Part shown: positions 54,721 to 63,440 of the stretch, one piece after another
Layout: each line of letters opens with the position of its first letter
Position numbering within the stretch: the stretch's first letter is position 1
DNA from: Kitasatospora sp. NBC_01250
Lineage (GTDB): Bacteria > Actinomycetota > Actinomycetes > Streptomycetales > Streptomycetaceae
Reading direction: 5' to 3'
Length of the DNA stretch: 64,000 nt
Assembly: GCF_036226465.1 (NCBI RefSeq)
Contig: NZ_CP108476.1
Location: 2,728,001 to 2,792,000, forward strand
Notes under the pieces: generated by a model
Told to the model about the DNA's origin: nothing
The model's database searches: none
Seen by the model: only the letters and a program-made list of their open reading frames with translations
Made by a program: the position numbers and the translations under genes

Positions 54721-54894
54721 TCAGTGGCCGAACGCGTCCTTGACGTGCTCACCCACCTGCTTCAGATCGCCCTTGATCTGGTCGGCCTTGCCCTGGGCCT
54801 GCAGGCGCTCGTTGCCGGTCGCCTTGCCGACGCCTTCCTTGATCGCGCCCATGGCCTTGTCCGCGGTGTTTTCGATCGTGTCGCCGGCACTCAT
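54721..54894 (-). CDS. CsbD-family stress protein, second copy
   Basis: 57 residues: MSAGDTIENTADKAMGAIKE, then TGNERLQAQGKADQIKGDLK, the CsbD pattern. ATG at 54894. Divergent from a tiny membrane-protein gene, echoing the module at 34231-34617. Confidence 0.88.
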   Translation of the reverse strand: MSAGDTIENTADKAMGAIKEGVGKATGNERLQAQGKADQIKGDLKQVGEHVKDAFGH

Positions 54895-55022
54895 GTCAGC
54901 CTCCTGTGCGTCGCGGTTGTGGTGACGCCATGCCTGCCCCGGCGGGCCTGCAGGATTCCTGCGAATATCCGGCCCGGGGCAGGGCACACGGTCCCCGACG
55001 CTGGCTGACTGTGGAGGTCGAA

Positions 55023-55193
55023 GTGGTTCCCCTTCTTCTCGTTCTTCTTCTGGCCCTGATCCTGTTCGGTGCCGGTTTCGCACTCAAGGCACTGTGGTGG
55101 GTGGCGATCGTCGTCCTGGTGTTCTGGCTGCTGGGATTCGTCGCGCGGGGCGCCGGTGCCTCCGGCACCCGCGGACGCTGGTACCGCTGGTAG
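55023..55193 (+). CDS. 56-residue hydrophobic membrane protein
   Basis: GTG at 55023 with GGAGG 5 nt upstream. Two hydrophobic stretches (PLLLVLLLALILFGAGFAL and WWVAIVVLVFWLLGFV) and a basic tail ending GRWYRW. Counterpart of the protein at 34231. Upstream in-frame ATGs exist, but the strong site favours this start. Confidence 0.75.
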   Translation: MVPLLLVLLLALILFGAGFALKALWWVAIVVLVFWLLGFVARGAGASGTRGRWYRW

Positions 55194-55207
55194 GACCTCG
55201 CCAGGTG

Positions 55208-55251
55208 ATGACGGAGCGGGGCGCGCCCATCTGCGCGCCCCGCTCCGTCAT
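55208..55251. terminator. Terminator hairpin
   Basis: 18-bp perfect arms (55208-55225 and 55234-55251), 14 bp after the membrane-protein stop. Confidence 0.85.
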
Positions 55252-55417
55252 GACCGGATACAGGAAGGTGTGGTCGGAGACCCTGCCCTGCCACCGCCTG
55301 TGGTCGGCGGGGGACGTCCGTCATCGACCCGTTGCGGTGTGGCCCGCCGGTGTGGCCTCTGCTGGTGCCGCGCCAGGCAGCCTTCGCCCCGCCGCGCAAA
55401 GGCTGCCCGACGCGTCA

Positions 55418-55813
55418 CTAGGCGGCGGCGGTGAGATCGGCGCGGCCGAAGAGGAGTGCGTAGCCGTTGGGGAGTTGGGTCAGGAGGCGGCCGTTCAGGG
55501 GTTCGCCCGCCAGGTCGGCGAGTGCGGCGAGGACGGCGCCGGTGTGCCAGCGGGCGGCGTGGGTGGTGGTGCCCAGGGTGGCGGCGACGGTGTCGACGAA
55601 GGTGTGGGCGTCCAGTGGTTGGGTGAGGGGCAGCTGCGAGGCGAAGGTGGTGCGGGCCGGTTCGGGCAGGGCGGCGGCCAGGTCGCAGCGTTCCTCGCCG
55701 ACGAGCTGGCCGCCGAGGACGGTCAGGACGGTGTGCAGGACGCGTTCGGCCTCCTGGTCGGTCTCATAGCGGCCGAGGTCGCGCACCTGTTGGACGAGGT
55801 GGTGCCATGTCAT
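55418..55813 (-). CDS. DUF2267 protein
   Basis: 131 residues. Starts MTWHHLVQQVRDLGRYETDQ, has VLTVLGGQLVGEERCDLAAALP in the centre and ends LPNGYALLFGRADL. DUF2267 proteins are small helical proteins of unknown function often in stress clusters. Tandem with another at 55870. Confidence 0.88.
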   Translation of the reverse strand: MTWHHLVQQVRDLGRYETDQEAERVLHTVLTVLGGQLVGEERCDLAAALPEPARTTFASQLPLTQPLDAHTFVDTVAATLGTTTHAARWHTGAVLAALADLAGEPLNGRLLTQLPNGYALLFGRADLTAAA

Positions 55814-55869
55814 GGCGGTTGGCCTTCCGGGCGTGCCGTGCCCCGCCGGAGGCGGGGCTGCGTGGGTGG

Positions 55870-56274
55870 TCAGGGGCGTTGGCCGGGAGCGGGCCGGCCG
55901 AAGAGGAGGTCGTAGCCGGGGGGCAGTTGGAGCAGGATGCGTTCGGTGAGGTCGTCGCCTGCGGCGTCGGCCGCGGTGGACAGGACGGCGCCGATGTCCC
56001 ACAGGGCGGTGGTCTCGGTGGCGCCTTCGATCCAGGCGGCGGTGGCGCGCACGAACCGGTCGGGCGTGAGCGGTTCGGCGGCCTGCAGGGGGTTGAGCAG
56101 GATCAGGGCGAGGGTCTCGGGCAGGCGGGCCGCGAGATGGGCGCGCACCTCGCCGACCAGGTGGGCGCCGAGCAGGGCCAGGACCACGCGGGTGGCCCGC
56201 TCGGCTTCCTGGGATGTGTCGTATTCGCCGCGCTCCTGGACCGCGTCCAGGAACGCCTCCCATCGAAGAGTCAC
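55870..56274 (-). CDS. DUF2267 protein, tandem paralogue
   Basis: 134 residues. MTLRWEAFLDAVQERGEYDT at the start, VLALLGAHLVGEVRAHLAARLP, and LPPGYDLLFGRP at the end. Same architecture as its neighbour at 55418; the gene order suggests one operon with the STAS gene upstream. Confidence 0.88.
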   Translation of the reverse strand: MTLRWEAFLDAVQERGEYDTSQEAERATRVVLALLGAHLVGEVRAHLAARLPETLALILLNPLQAAEPLTPDRFVRATAAWIEGATETTALWDIGAVLSTAADAAGDDLTERILLQLPPGYDLLFGRPAPGQRP

Positions 56275-56326
56275 CGCGGTTCTCCCTCCGTTTCCGGGGT
56301 GGGCGCGAACGCCCTCGGCACTTCGG

Positions 56327-56620
56327 TCAGGACCCGACGGTCAGGTGGCGGTGCAGGCCGGTGAGTTTCAGCAGCCGGACCACGCGGTGGCCGACGCCGC
56401 TCAGGACCAGCCGCCGACCGTGCCGGTCTGCCTGGTTGCGGGCCGCGACGATCACGTTCAGGCCCGCGCAGTCCATGAACGTCACCTCCGACAGGTCGAG
56501 CACGACCTCGCGGTGCGAGCGCAGTGCGTCGGCCAGGGCGCGCTCCAGCGCGGGGGCGGTGTCGAAATCGATGTCGCCGCTCGGCCTCACCACGGTGGGA
56601 GTGGAGCTCCGGTCACGCAT
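56327..56620 (-). CDS. STAS-domain protein (anti-sigma antagonist)
   Basis: 97 residues, almost only a STAS domain. VVLDLSEVTFMDCAGLNVIV has Cys where the phosphorylated serine usually lies (DSSG in the copy at 43807, DCAG here), so phosphorylation control may be lost. GDIDFDTAPALE at the start. Probably downstream of hsp18 in an operon. Confidence 0.88.
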   Translation of the reverse strand: MRDRSSTPTVVRPSGDIDFDTAPALERALADALRSHREVVLDLSEVTFMDCAGLNVIVAARNQADRHGRRLVLSGVGHRVVRLLKLTGLHRHLTVGS

Positions 56621-56734
56621 GATGTCTCCCGCTGCCGATCGGCCCGGTCCGCGCCTGGCCAGGGTGCGAGGTCGGCGGGGTGTTCCGCGCCGCCCCGGGG
56701 GGACGGGCGGCGCGGAACGGCTTCGGCTGCTCGG

Positions 56735-57169
56735 TCAGGCCCGGATCTGCTTGCGGTCGCCGCTGCGGCTGATCTCGATCTTCCGGGGCTTGGCCTTCTC
56801 CGCGACCGGGATCTTCAGGGTCAGCACGCCGGCGTCGTAGTCGGCGCTGATCCCCTCGGGGTCGAGGGTGTCGGAAAGCATGACCTGGCGGGAGAAGATC
56901 CCGAGGGGGCGCTCCGCGAGTTCCCACTTCACGCCCTCGCCCTGATGGCGCGGGCGGCGCTCGGCCTTGACGGTCAGCATGTTCCGCTCGACGTCGATGT
57001 CGATCGCATCCGGGTCCACCCCGGGCAGGTCGAAGCAGATCACGTACTCGTCGCCGGCGCGGTAGGCGTCCAAGGGCATCGGGGCCGGACGCGACCAGGT
57101 ACCAGTGCTGCCGAGGAACTGCTGGGTCAGACGGTCCAGCTCGCGAAACGGGTCAGTGCGCATCAGCAT
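56735..57169 (-). CDS. hsp18: Small heat-shock protein Hsp20/HSP18
   Basis: 144-residue alpha-crystallin-type chaperone. The ACD runs from about residue 38: DEYVICFDLPGVDPDAIDID, then LTVKAERR, and the GVLTLKIPVAEK signature. The N-terminus MLMRTDPFRELDRLTQQFLG is typical of Streptomyces HSP18. Divergent from the rheA-like gene across a perfect TGTCATC-N5-GATGACA repeat, the known RheA site in S. albus. Confidence 0.93.
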   Translation of the reverse strand: MLMRTDPFRELDRLTQQFLGSTGTWSRPAPMPLDAYRAGDEYVICFDLPGVDPDAIDIDVERNMLTVKAERRPRHQGEGVKWELAERPLGIFSRQVMLSDTLDPEGISADYDAGVLTLKIPVAEKAKPRKIEISRSGDRKQIRA

Positions 57170-57232
57170 CGCGAAACACCTCCAGTCGGTTCAAAGGGGT
57201 GCCAGTGCGCTTGGTCTGAAACTGTTCTAACA

Positions 57233-57251
57233 TGTCATCCATCCGATGACA
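57233..57251. promoter_or_regulatory. RheA operator
   Basis: TGTCATC at 57233-57239 and GATGACA at 57245-57251 with a 5-bp spacer. This is exactly the repeat reported for RheA control of hsp18 in Streptomyces albus. It covers the start codon of the regulator gene, implying autorepression. Confidence 0.85.
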
Positions 57252-57953
57252 ACCTCCACCGTCGCCCAGAGAGTGACACAGATGCGAGAGACACCCACCC
57301 CGCCCACCGAGCCGGTCTCCTTCCTCGCTGCCGCCGCAGCACTGGCAGCCATAGACGACGCCGTCCGCACCACCCGAACCCCGGCACCCACCCACCCGAC
57401 GGGCCTCGAGACAGCGGACGGACCCGAACCCGCCCTGGCCGCCCTGGTGCTGCTGCGCGAACTGCGCACCGAACTCGCCGGCTGGGAGGCAGGGCTGGTG
57501 GAGTTCGCCCGCGCCACCGGTGCCACCTGGGCCGACCTCGCCCAGCCCATGGGCGTCGCCAGCCGCCAGGCCGCCGAGAACCGCTACCTGCGCCTGCGCC
57601 CCGCCCCCACTGCGCCCCAGACGACTGCGACCGGCGCCGAGCGCGTCAAGGCCGTACGCGACCGCCGGGCCGCCGAGCGCACCGTCACCGCCTGGGCCCG
57701 CGACAACGCCGCCGACCTACGCGTCCTCGCCGCCCAGATCTCCGCCCTCACCGACCTGCCACCCGAAGCCCGACCGGACCAGAACGCCGTGCGCACCGCC
57801 CTCGGAGCCCCCGATGCCGCCGACCTCATCGCGCCCCTTGCCTCCATGCGCCCCCACCTCCGCGCCGGCCACCCCGACCTCACCACCCGCCTCGACGACC
57901 TCACCAACCACACCGCCGAGCTCCGACACGACAGCAACCGCCGACGCGCCTGA
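57246..57953 (+). CDS. rheA: RheA-like HSP18 regulator
   Basis: 235 residues from ATG 57246. A helix-rich centre includes EFARATGATWADLAQPMGVASRQ, a helix-turn-helix-like stretch, followed by a C-terminal domain ending in DDLTNHTAELRHD. Divergent position next to hsp18 and the operator over its start match the thermosensing repressor RheA of S. albus. Identification rests on context more than on a sequence I can recall. About 200 bp beyond the stop, another frame continues with helical sequence (DQLAQARARARAETSDAIAS), perhaps a separate small gene or former extension. Confidence 0.75.
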   Translation: MTTSTVAQRVTQMRETPTPPTEPVSFLAAAAALAAIDDAVRTTRTPAPTHPTGLETADGPEPALAALVLLRELRTELAGWEAGLVEFARATGATWADLAQPMGVASRQAAENRYLRLRPAPTAPQTTATGAERVKAVRDRRAAERTVTAWARDNAADLRVLAAQISALTDLPPEARPDQNAVRTALGAPDAADLIAPLASMRPHLRAGHPDLTTRLDDLTNHTAELRHDSNRRRA

Positions 57954-58610
57954 CCCCACCCACGACACCCACCACAAGATCCGCTGGCACCACATCGAGG
58001 ACCAGCTGGCCCAGGCCCGAGCCCGCGCGCGAGCCGAGACCAGCGACGCCATCGCCTCGATCGACGCCTGCCTGACCAAGCTCGACACCCTGCGCCGCCA
58101 CCTCGCCGACCACCCCTGGAGCCACCTCACGGATCCGCCGGACACCGAAGGAGACAGCGCAACCCCGGATGCCGTCCCTCACGCGAGAACCTCGTCATCC
58201 GAAGACCGCCGATCCACGATCGAAAAGGCCCGGAGGCGGTTCACCCCCAGGGTGGTTCAACCACCCCGGACCGCCGCTCTCCGCCAGAAGTCCGCCCGTG
58301 AGCAAGCCACTTGACCCCAACCCTCTCCACCTCCCGGTCGCTGTGACGGGTCGCCGGTGAACGGCGCGGGCGAACACCGCCGGCCCTCGCCCCCCTGGAC
58401 GACATTCATCGCCGGCCACCCCTCCCTGGTCCTGCCGCACTGACCGACCGACCGGGCCACCCTGGTGATCAGTCCATTCCTGGTGACCGCTGTCAGCGCT
58501 GCCCCCCGACACGTCCCCACCCGCTGGTCGAGGGAGATCCTGTCGGGCTCGGAAAGTCATCGCCACAGGTGGGATGAGTAGGGAGACCTCGGCTGGCACC
58601 ATGTCCACGC
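57954..58610. other. Region after rheA
   Basis: Contains an open plus-strand frame to about 58310 with helical content (LDTLRRHLADHPWSHL) but no clear start, then about 290 bp with nothing I can support. Confidence 0.35.
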
Positions 58611-58790
58611 GCTCGCTTCGATGCTGTACAAGGTGGCGCGCAAGTTGCTGTCCTTCCCCGAGGTGCTGCAGCGGTGGTCAAGAACCTCGTGCTACGCCTG
58701 GCTCGGGAAAACGCCGGGTGGGGCCACAAGCGGATCCAGGGCGAGCCGGCCCGCCTCGGGCACCCGACCGCCGCATCCACGCTTTCCGAA
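58611..58790 (+). mobile_element. Remnant of an integrase/transposase
   Basis: Plus-strand pieces in two frames: [17 protein letters not shown], then [20 protein letters not shown] followed by [15 protein letters not shown], the N-terminal and central parts of the integrase-core transposases common in actinobacteria. The middle is deleted and no DDE core is left. Confidence 0.75.
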
Positions 58791-58810
58791 CCCCACAGGG
58801 TGGGCGAAAG

Positions 58811-59629
58811 TCAACGCCCAGCGTTGCGCGGTTCGAGGTGGTAGTCGAACGCAACGGTCCCCGGGTCGAGCGCCGTGACACCACCGTCGACGGTCAGTAC
58901 CGCTCCGTTGACGAAGGAGGCGGCGGGCGACAGCAGCCAGGAAACGGTCTCGGCCACCTCACGCGGATCTCCGGGGCGGCCCATGGGCACGAGCCGGGTC
59001 GCCTCCTGGTAGGCCGCCTCGACGCCATCACCCGGCCCTCCGGTCTCCTCGGCGAACCGACTCATCCGCCGGTCTGCCATCTCGGTGCGCACCCAGCTGG
59101 GACACACGATGTTCGCCCGAACACCCTGCCCCCCGTAGTCCACCGCCACGGATCGCGTCAGCTGGAGCAGCGCGGCCTTGGAGGTCGCGTACGCGGCGTT
59201 GCCCGTCCCGTTGCGCAACGCCGACACCGAAGCGACCGCCACCACCGAGCCCCGGGCCTGCAACAAGTGCCCGAGCGCTGCGCGCAGGAGCAGGAAGGGG
59301 CCGGTCACGTTGGTGCGCATCACCGCCTCCCAGTCCTCGTCCGAAAGCTCACCCACTCCCCCACTGCGCCCGATCCCCGCGTTGAGCACCACCCCGTCCA
59401 GTCGACCGAAAGTGGCCACCGTCGTCTCGACCAGTCCCCGCACCGCGGCCGGTTCCGCCGCATCGGCGGGGTAGGCCAGAGCTCCCGTCTCCGCCGCGAC
59501 CCGCTCCAGGGGCTCGGCCCGACGCCCGGAAACGACCACCTGATGACCAGCCTCACGCAAGAGCCGAGCCGTAGCGGCGCCGATTCCTGTGCCACCACCG
59601 GTAACGACGACAACTCGCTGATCCGCCAT
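58811..59629 (-). CDS. Short-chain dehydrogenase/reductase
   Basis: 272 residues, classical [22 protein letters not shown] cofactor motif, NAGIG, catalytic Ser in [15 protein letters not shown] and the YATSK tetrad (Tyr, Lys). ATG at 59629. The product is cytoplasmic and uses NAD(P). Substrate unknown. Confidence 0.92.
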   Translation of the reverse strand: MADQRVVVVTGGGTGIGAATARLLREAGHQVVVSGRRAEPLERVAAETGALAYPADAAEPAAVRGLVETTVATFGRLDGVVLNAGIGRSGGVGELSDEDWEAVMRTNVTGPFLLLRAALGHLLQARGSVVAVASVSALRNGTGNAAYATSKAALLQLTRSVAVDYGGQGVRANIVCPSWVRTEMADRRMSRFAEETGGPGDGVEAAYQEATRLVPMGRPGDPREVAETVSWLLSPAASFVNGAVLTVDGGVTALDPGTVAFDYHLEPRNAGR

Positions 59630-60188
59630 GGAACTCAGCCTCCACAAGAAGATGTCACATACGCAGGGTAATCATACGTAAGCACCCCGGTCGCATGTCG
59701 AGGCGAGCGCTCTGTTCCGGGTTGTCGATTGGTTCGCGTCTCGAACACGCGCAGCGCATGGAGAAGATGGCGCTGGTCCTGTGCCGTTCGGAAGCTCGCC
59801 ACGACGTCCTCGGCGGACTCGTCCACGCGTACCGCAACACCGCCTGACGAAGATCAGAACAGCTGACGCAAAGCCAGGTCAGAGCGAGTGCGGAAGTGTT
59901 GGAACCCCACACGGTCAACCGCGACCTGTCCCGGGTCCGCAACGCCTCCGACTGGGTGGAGTCCGCGGTCACGACCGGCAACTCGAGCCTGGACGAGGGC
60001 CCGGCCGCACTGCTGCGGGGCGAGTAGCGGCACCCGTGGCCAGGAGTACGGTCCTGGCCGGGGACGGCTCCCGGAGTCTGCTCCCGGGCGCGGTTTCGTC
60101 CTGGGTACGGACGAACTCCCCTGTCCCCGAATGGTCCTCTTGATCAAGGCCGGGAATCACCGGCACCATTCATCGGAGGGGTCCTTTC
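59630..60188. other. Gene-poor stretch
   Basis: About 560 bp. Short frames (such as RDLSRVRNASDWVESAV on the plus strand near 59930) look like debris; no complete gene. Confidence 0.45.
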
Positions 60189-61355
60189 GTGTACGAGCAT
60201 GCACCGCACAGCCGCTTCCCGCTCTCCCGTCGGGGCAGCCGGCACCGCGCGGCGGCGGTCGTGACCGCTGTGGCCGCCGTGGGCATCACGGTCGCGGCGC
60301 TGGCGCCGACCGCGGCGTTCGCGGGCGGCCGGCCGGACAGCGTCCAGTCGAGCCTGAACGCGCTGGTGAAGGACGACGGCGTGCCCGCCGCGCTGGCCAC
60401 CGTCAAGGGCCGCGACGGCCGCACCCACAACTACACCGCCGGCGTCGGCAACCTCACCACCAAGGCCAAGGTCCCGGTGGACGGGCAGATCCGGATCGGC
60501 AGCAACACCAAGACCTTCACCGCCGTCGTCGCCCTCCAGCTCGTCGCCGAAGGAAAGATCGGCCTCGACGCCTCCGTCGACACCTACCTCCCCGGCCTGC
60601 TGCGCGGCGACGGCATCGACGGACGCAACATCACCGTCCGCCAACTGCTCCAGCACACCAGCGGACTGCCCGACTACGTGGACAAGGGCGCGATCCTCGC
60701 CGATCCGAAGCGGTACTTCGAACCGCGTGACCTGCTCGACGCGGCGCTCGCCCAGAAGGCCCACTTCGCCCCGGGCGCCCGCTGGGAGTACAGCAACACC
60801 AACTACCTGGTGGCGGGCCTGATCATCCAGAAGGTCACCGGGCGGCCGCTCGGCGAGGAGGTCGACCAGCGCATCGTCGACCGCATCGGCCTGCGGCACA
60901 CCTACTTCCCCACCCCGGGGGACATGACCATCCACGAGGCCCACCCCGAGGGGTACAACCAGGACGCCGACGGCTCGTTCCACGACTACACCGAGCTCGA
61001 CCCGTCCTGGGGCTGGGCGGCGGGCGCCGTCGTCTCCACCAACAGCGACATCGTCCGCTTCTACACGGCGCTGCTCGGCGGCCGGCTCCTCCCGGCGGCC
61101 CAGCTCGCCGAGATGCGCACCACCGTCCCCGCGGACGAGGCGGGTCCGGGCGTCCGCTACGGGCTGGGCCTGATGAGCAGGCCGCTGTCGTGCGGAGGCG
61201 TGTTCTGGGGCCACGGCGGGACCATTCCGGGCTACTTCACCGCCGGGGGCGCCACCGACGACGGCCGCGCCGTCAACCTCGCGGTGACCATGATCCCGGG
61301 TGACGCGGCCGGGAAGGGCGTGGAGGCCGCAGTGGACTCCGCCCTGTGCCACTGA
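60189..61355 (+). CDS. Secreted serine hydrolase, beta-lactamase/D-Ala carboxypeptidase family
   Basis: 388 residues. Signal peptide of about 46 residues ending APTAAFAGG. The active-site SxxK is GSNTKTF, YxN is YSNTNY, and HxG is HGGTIPGY (class C beta-lactamase/DD-peptidase fold). Cys pair near the C-terminus (SCGG and ALCH). GTG at 60189 behind GGAGGGG. Tandem paralogue follows. Confidence 0.93.
   Translation: MYEHAPHSRFPLSRRGSRHRAAAVVTAVAAVGITVAALAPTAAFAGGRPDSVQSSLNALVKDDGVPAALATVKGRDGRTHNYTAGVGNLTTKAKVPVDGQIRIGSNTKTFTAVVALQLVAEGKIGLDASVDTYLPGLLRGDGIDGRNITVRQLLQHTSGLPDYVDKGAILADPKRYFEPRDLLDAALAQKAHFAPGARWEYSNTNYLVAGLIIQKVTGRPLGEEVDQRIVDRIGLRHTYFPTPGDMTIHEAHPEGYNQDADGSFHDYTELDPSWGWAAGAVVSTNSDIVRFYTALLGGRLLPAAQLAEMRTTVPADEAGPGVRYGLGLMSRPLSCGGVFWGHGGTIPGYFTAGGATDDGRAVNLAVTMIPGDAAGKGVEAAVDSALCH
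60300..60677 (+). repeat. 378-bp direct repeat, first copy
   Basis: Identical by eye to 61576-61953; covers the signal cleavage site through the SxxK and the first TSGLPDY region. Sharp edges of identity imply recent gene conversion. Confidence 0.9.
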
Positions 61356-61467
61356 CCCCACCCGATCCGGCCTGAGCGTCGGCACCGGTACGACCAGCGG
61401 GTTCTGCGCGCGCCTGCGCGCAGAACCCGCCCCCACCAACTTCCCCCTCCAGCAGAGGAGTTCCCCC

Positions 61468-62640
61468 GTGAACGAGCACGTACAGCACAACCGGGCCAAG
61501 CTGCGCCATCGGGGCCGGCGCGGCTTGGCGGTGGCCGTGGCCACCGTGGCCGCCGGCGTCGTGGCGGCCTCGCCCCTGGCGCCGACCGCGGCGTTCGCGG
61601 GCGGCCGGCCGGACAGCGTCCAGTCGAGCCTGAACGCGCTGGTGAAGGACGACGGCGTGCCCGCCGCGCTGGCCACCGTCAAGGGCCGCGACGGCCGCAC
61701 CCACAACTACACCGCCGGCGTCGGCAACCTCACCACCAAGGCCAAGGTCCCGGTGGACGGGCAGATCCGGATCGGCAGCAACACCAAGACCTTCACCGCC
61801 GTCGTCGCCCTCCAGCTCGTCGCCGAAGGAAAGATCGGCCTCGACGCCTCCGTCGACACCTACCTCCCCGGCCTGCTGCGCGGCGACGGCATCGACGGAC
61901 GCAACATCACCGTCCGCCAACTGCTCCAGCACACCAGCGGACTGCCCGACTACACGGACGCCCCCGCGCTCTCGGATTTCAGCACGATCCAGCACCGCTA
62001 CTTCGAGCCCCGCGAGCTCCTCGACGGCGCCCTCGCCCAGAAGGCCCGCTTCGCCCCGGGCGCGCGCTGGGAGTACAGCAACACCAACTACATTGTCGCC
62101 GGACTCCTGATCCAGAAGGTCACCGGGCGGCCCGTCGGCGAGGAGATCACCAAGCGCGTCATCGACCGCATCGGCCTGCGCCACACCTACTTCCCCACCC
62201 CGGGGGACATGACCATCCACGAGGCCCACCCCGAGGGGTACAACCAGGACGCCGACGGCTCGCTCCACGACTACACCGAGATGGACCCCTCGATGGCCTG
62301 GGCGGCGGGGGCGATCGTCTCCACCAACAGCGACCTCAACTCGTTCTTCACCGCGCTCCTCGGCGGCCGGCTCCTGCCCGCGGCGCAGCTCGCCGAGATG
62401 CGCACCACCGTCCCCGCCGAGCTCCTGGGCCCGGGCGTCCGCTACGGGCTGGGCCTGCAGAGCAAGCCGCTCTCCTGCGGCGGCCTCCTCTGGGGCCATG
62501 GCGGGACCATTCCGGGCTACCGCTCCCGCGGCGGGGTCACCGACGACGGCCGTGCCGCCAGCATCACGGTCACCACCATCCCCGGCGACGCCGGCGCGCA
62601 GCGCATGGCGGACGCCCTGGACGCGGCCCTCTGCCGCTGA
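61468..62640 (+). CDS. Secreted serine hydrolase, tandem paralogue
   Basis: 390 residues with the same signal-peptide, SNTK, YSNTNY and HGGTIPGY features. The GTG at 61468 follows AGAGGAG. The N-terminal third is identical in DNA to the upstream gene; the rest differs, notably around 190-220 of the protein. Extracellular peptide or beta-lactam substrates are plausible. Confidence 0.93.
   Translation: MNEHVQHNRAKLRHRGRRGLAVAVATVAAGVVAASPLAPTAAFAGGRPDSVQSSLNALVKDDGVPAALATVKGRDGRTHNYTAGVGNLTTKAKVPVDGQIRIGSNTKTFTAVVALQLVAEGKIGLDASVDTYLPGLLRGDGIDGRNITVRQLLQHTSGLPDYTDAPALSDFSTIQHRYFEPRELLDGALAQKARFAPGARWEYSNTNYIVAGLLIQKVTGRPVGEEITKRVIDRIGLRHTYFPTPGDMTIHEAHPEGYNQDADGSLHDYTEMDPSMAWAAGAIVSTNSDLNSFFTALLGGRLLPAAQLAEMRTTVPAELLGPGVRYGLGLQSKPLSCGGLLWGHGGTIPGYRSRGGVTDDGRAASITVTTIPGDAGAQRMADALDAALCR
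61576..61953 (+). repeat. 378-bp direct repeat, second copy
   Basis: Second copy of the block at 60300-60677, offset 1276 bp, in the paralogous serine hydrolase. Confidence 0.9.
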
Positions 62641-62674
62641 CCCGCCCCGGCGCGTTCGGGGTGCCGGGCACCGG

Positions 62675-62722
62675 GCGGACGGCCCCGCGGCTTCCGTGAT
62701 CGGGGGCCGCGGTGCCGTCCGC
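62675..62722. terminator. Terminator hairpin
   Basis: 17-bp arms with one mismatch (62675-62691 and 62706-62722), between the convergent serine hydrolase and response-regulator genes. Confidence 0.75.
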
Positions 62723-62738
62723 GAAGTACTGCTGCGCT

Positions 62739-63440
62739 TCAGCCCGCCGGGTTCGCGCTCCGGGGCTCCACCAGGCCGGTCTCGTAGGCCGCGATCACCG
62801 CCTGGGCGCGGTCGCGGACGCTCAGCTTGGCGAAGATGCTGGTGATGTAGTTCTTGACCGTGGAGACGCTGATGCCCATCGCCGCAGCGATCTCGGCGTT
62901 GTCGAGGCCGGTGGCCAGCAGGCGCCACACCTCGACCTCACGGGGCGTCAGTTCACCCAGGTCGGACACCAGCACCGGCGACGGCGACTGCGGCAGGCGG
63001 GGTGTGGTGACGTAAGCGGAGATCAACCGGGTGAGCAGGCGCGGCGCCACCGCCGCCTCCCCGGTGTGCACGGTCCGCACGGCCGCCGAGAGCTCCTCCG
63101 GGGAGACGTCCTTGGGCAGGAACCCGGAGGCGCCGGCGCGCAGGGCGGCCACCACGTACTCGTCCATGTCGAAGGTGCTCAGCGCCAGGACCCGGCACGC
63201 GGGCAGCTCCCGCACGATCCGCTCGGTCGCCTGGACCCCGTCGAGAACCGGCATCCGGATGTCCATCACCACGACGTCCGGCCGGTGCCGGTGCGCGAGG
63301 TCGACCGCCCGCTGCCCGTCGTCCGCCTCGGCCACCACCTCGAACGCCGGGTCCGGTGCCAGGATCAGGGCCAGGCCCCGCCGCACCAGCGGCTGGTCGT
63401 CCGCGATCAGCACCCTGATCCGCTCCTGGGCACCCGTCAT
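62739..63440 (-). CDS. NarL/LuxR-type response regulator
   Basis: 233 residues. Receiver domain with ADDQPLV acidic pocket, phosphoacceptor Asp in VVMDIRMP, and Lys in FLPKDVS; C-terminal LuxR helix-turn-helix GELTPREVEVWRLLATGLDN. ATG at 63440 overlaps the kinase stop as ATGA. Cognate kinase is next. Confidence 0.95.
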   Translation of the reverse strand: MTGAQERIRVLIADDQPLVRRGLALILAPDPAFEVVAEADDGQRAVDLAHRHRPDVVVMDIRMPVLDGVQATERIVRELPACRVLALSTFDMDEYVVAALRAGASGFLPKDVSPEELSAAVRTVHTGEAAVAPRLLTRLISAYVTTPRLPQSPSPVLVSDLGELTPREVEVWRLLATGLDNAEIAAAMGISVSTVKNYITSIFAKLSVRDRAQAVIAAYETGLVEPRSANPAG

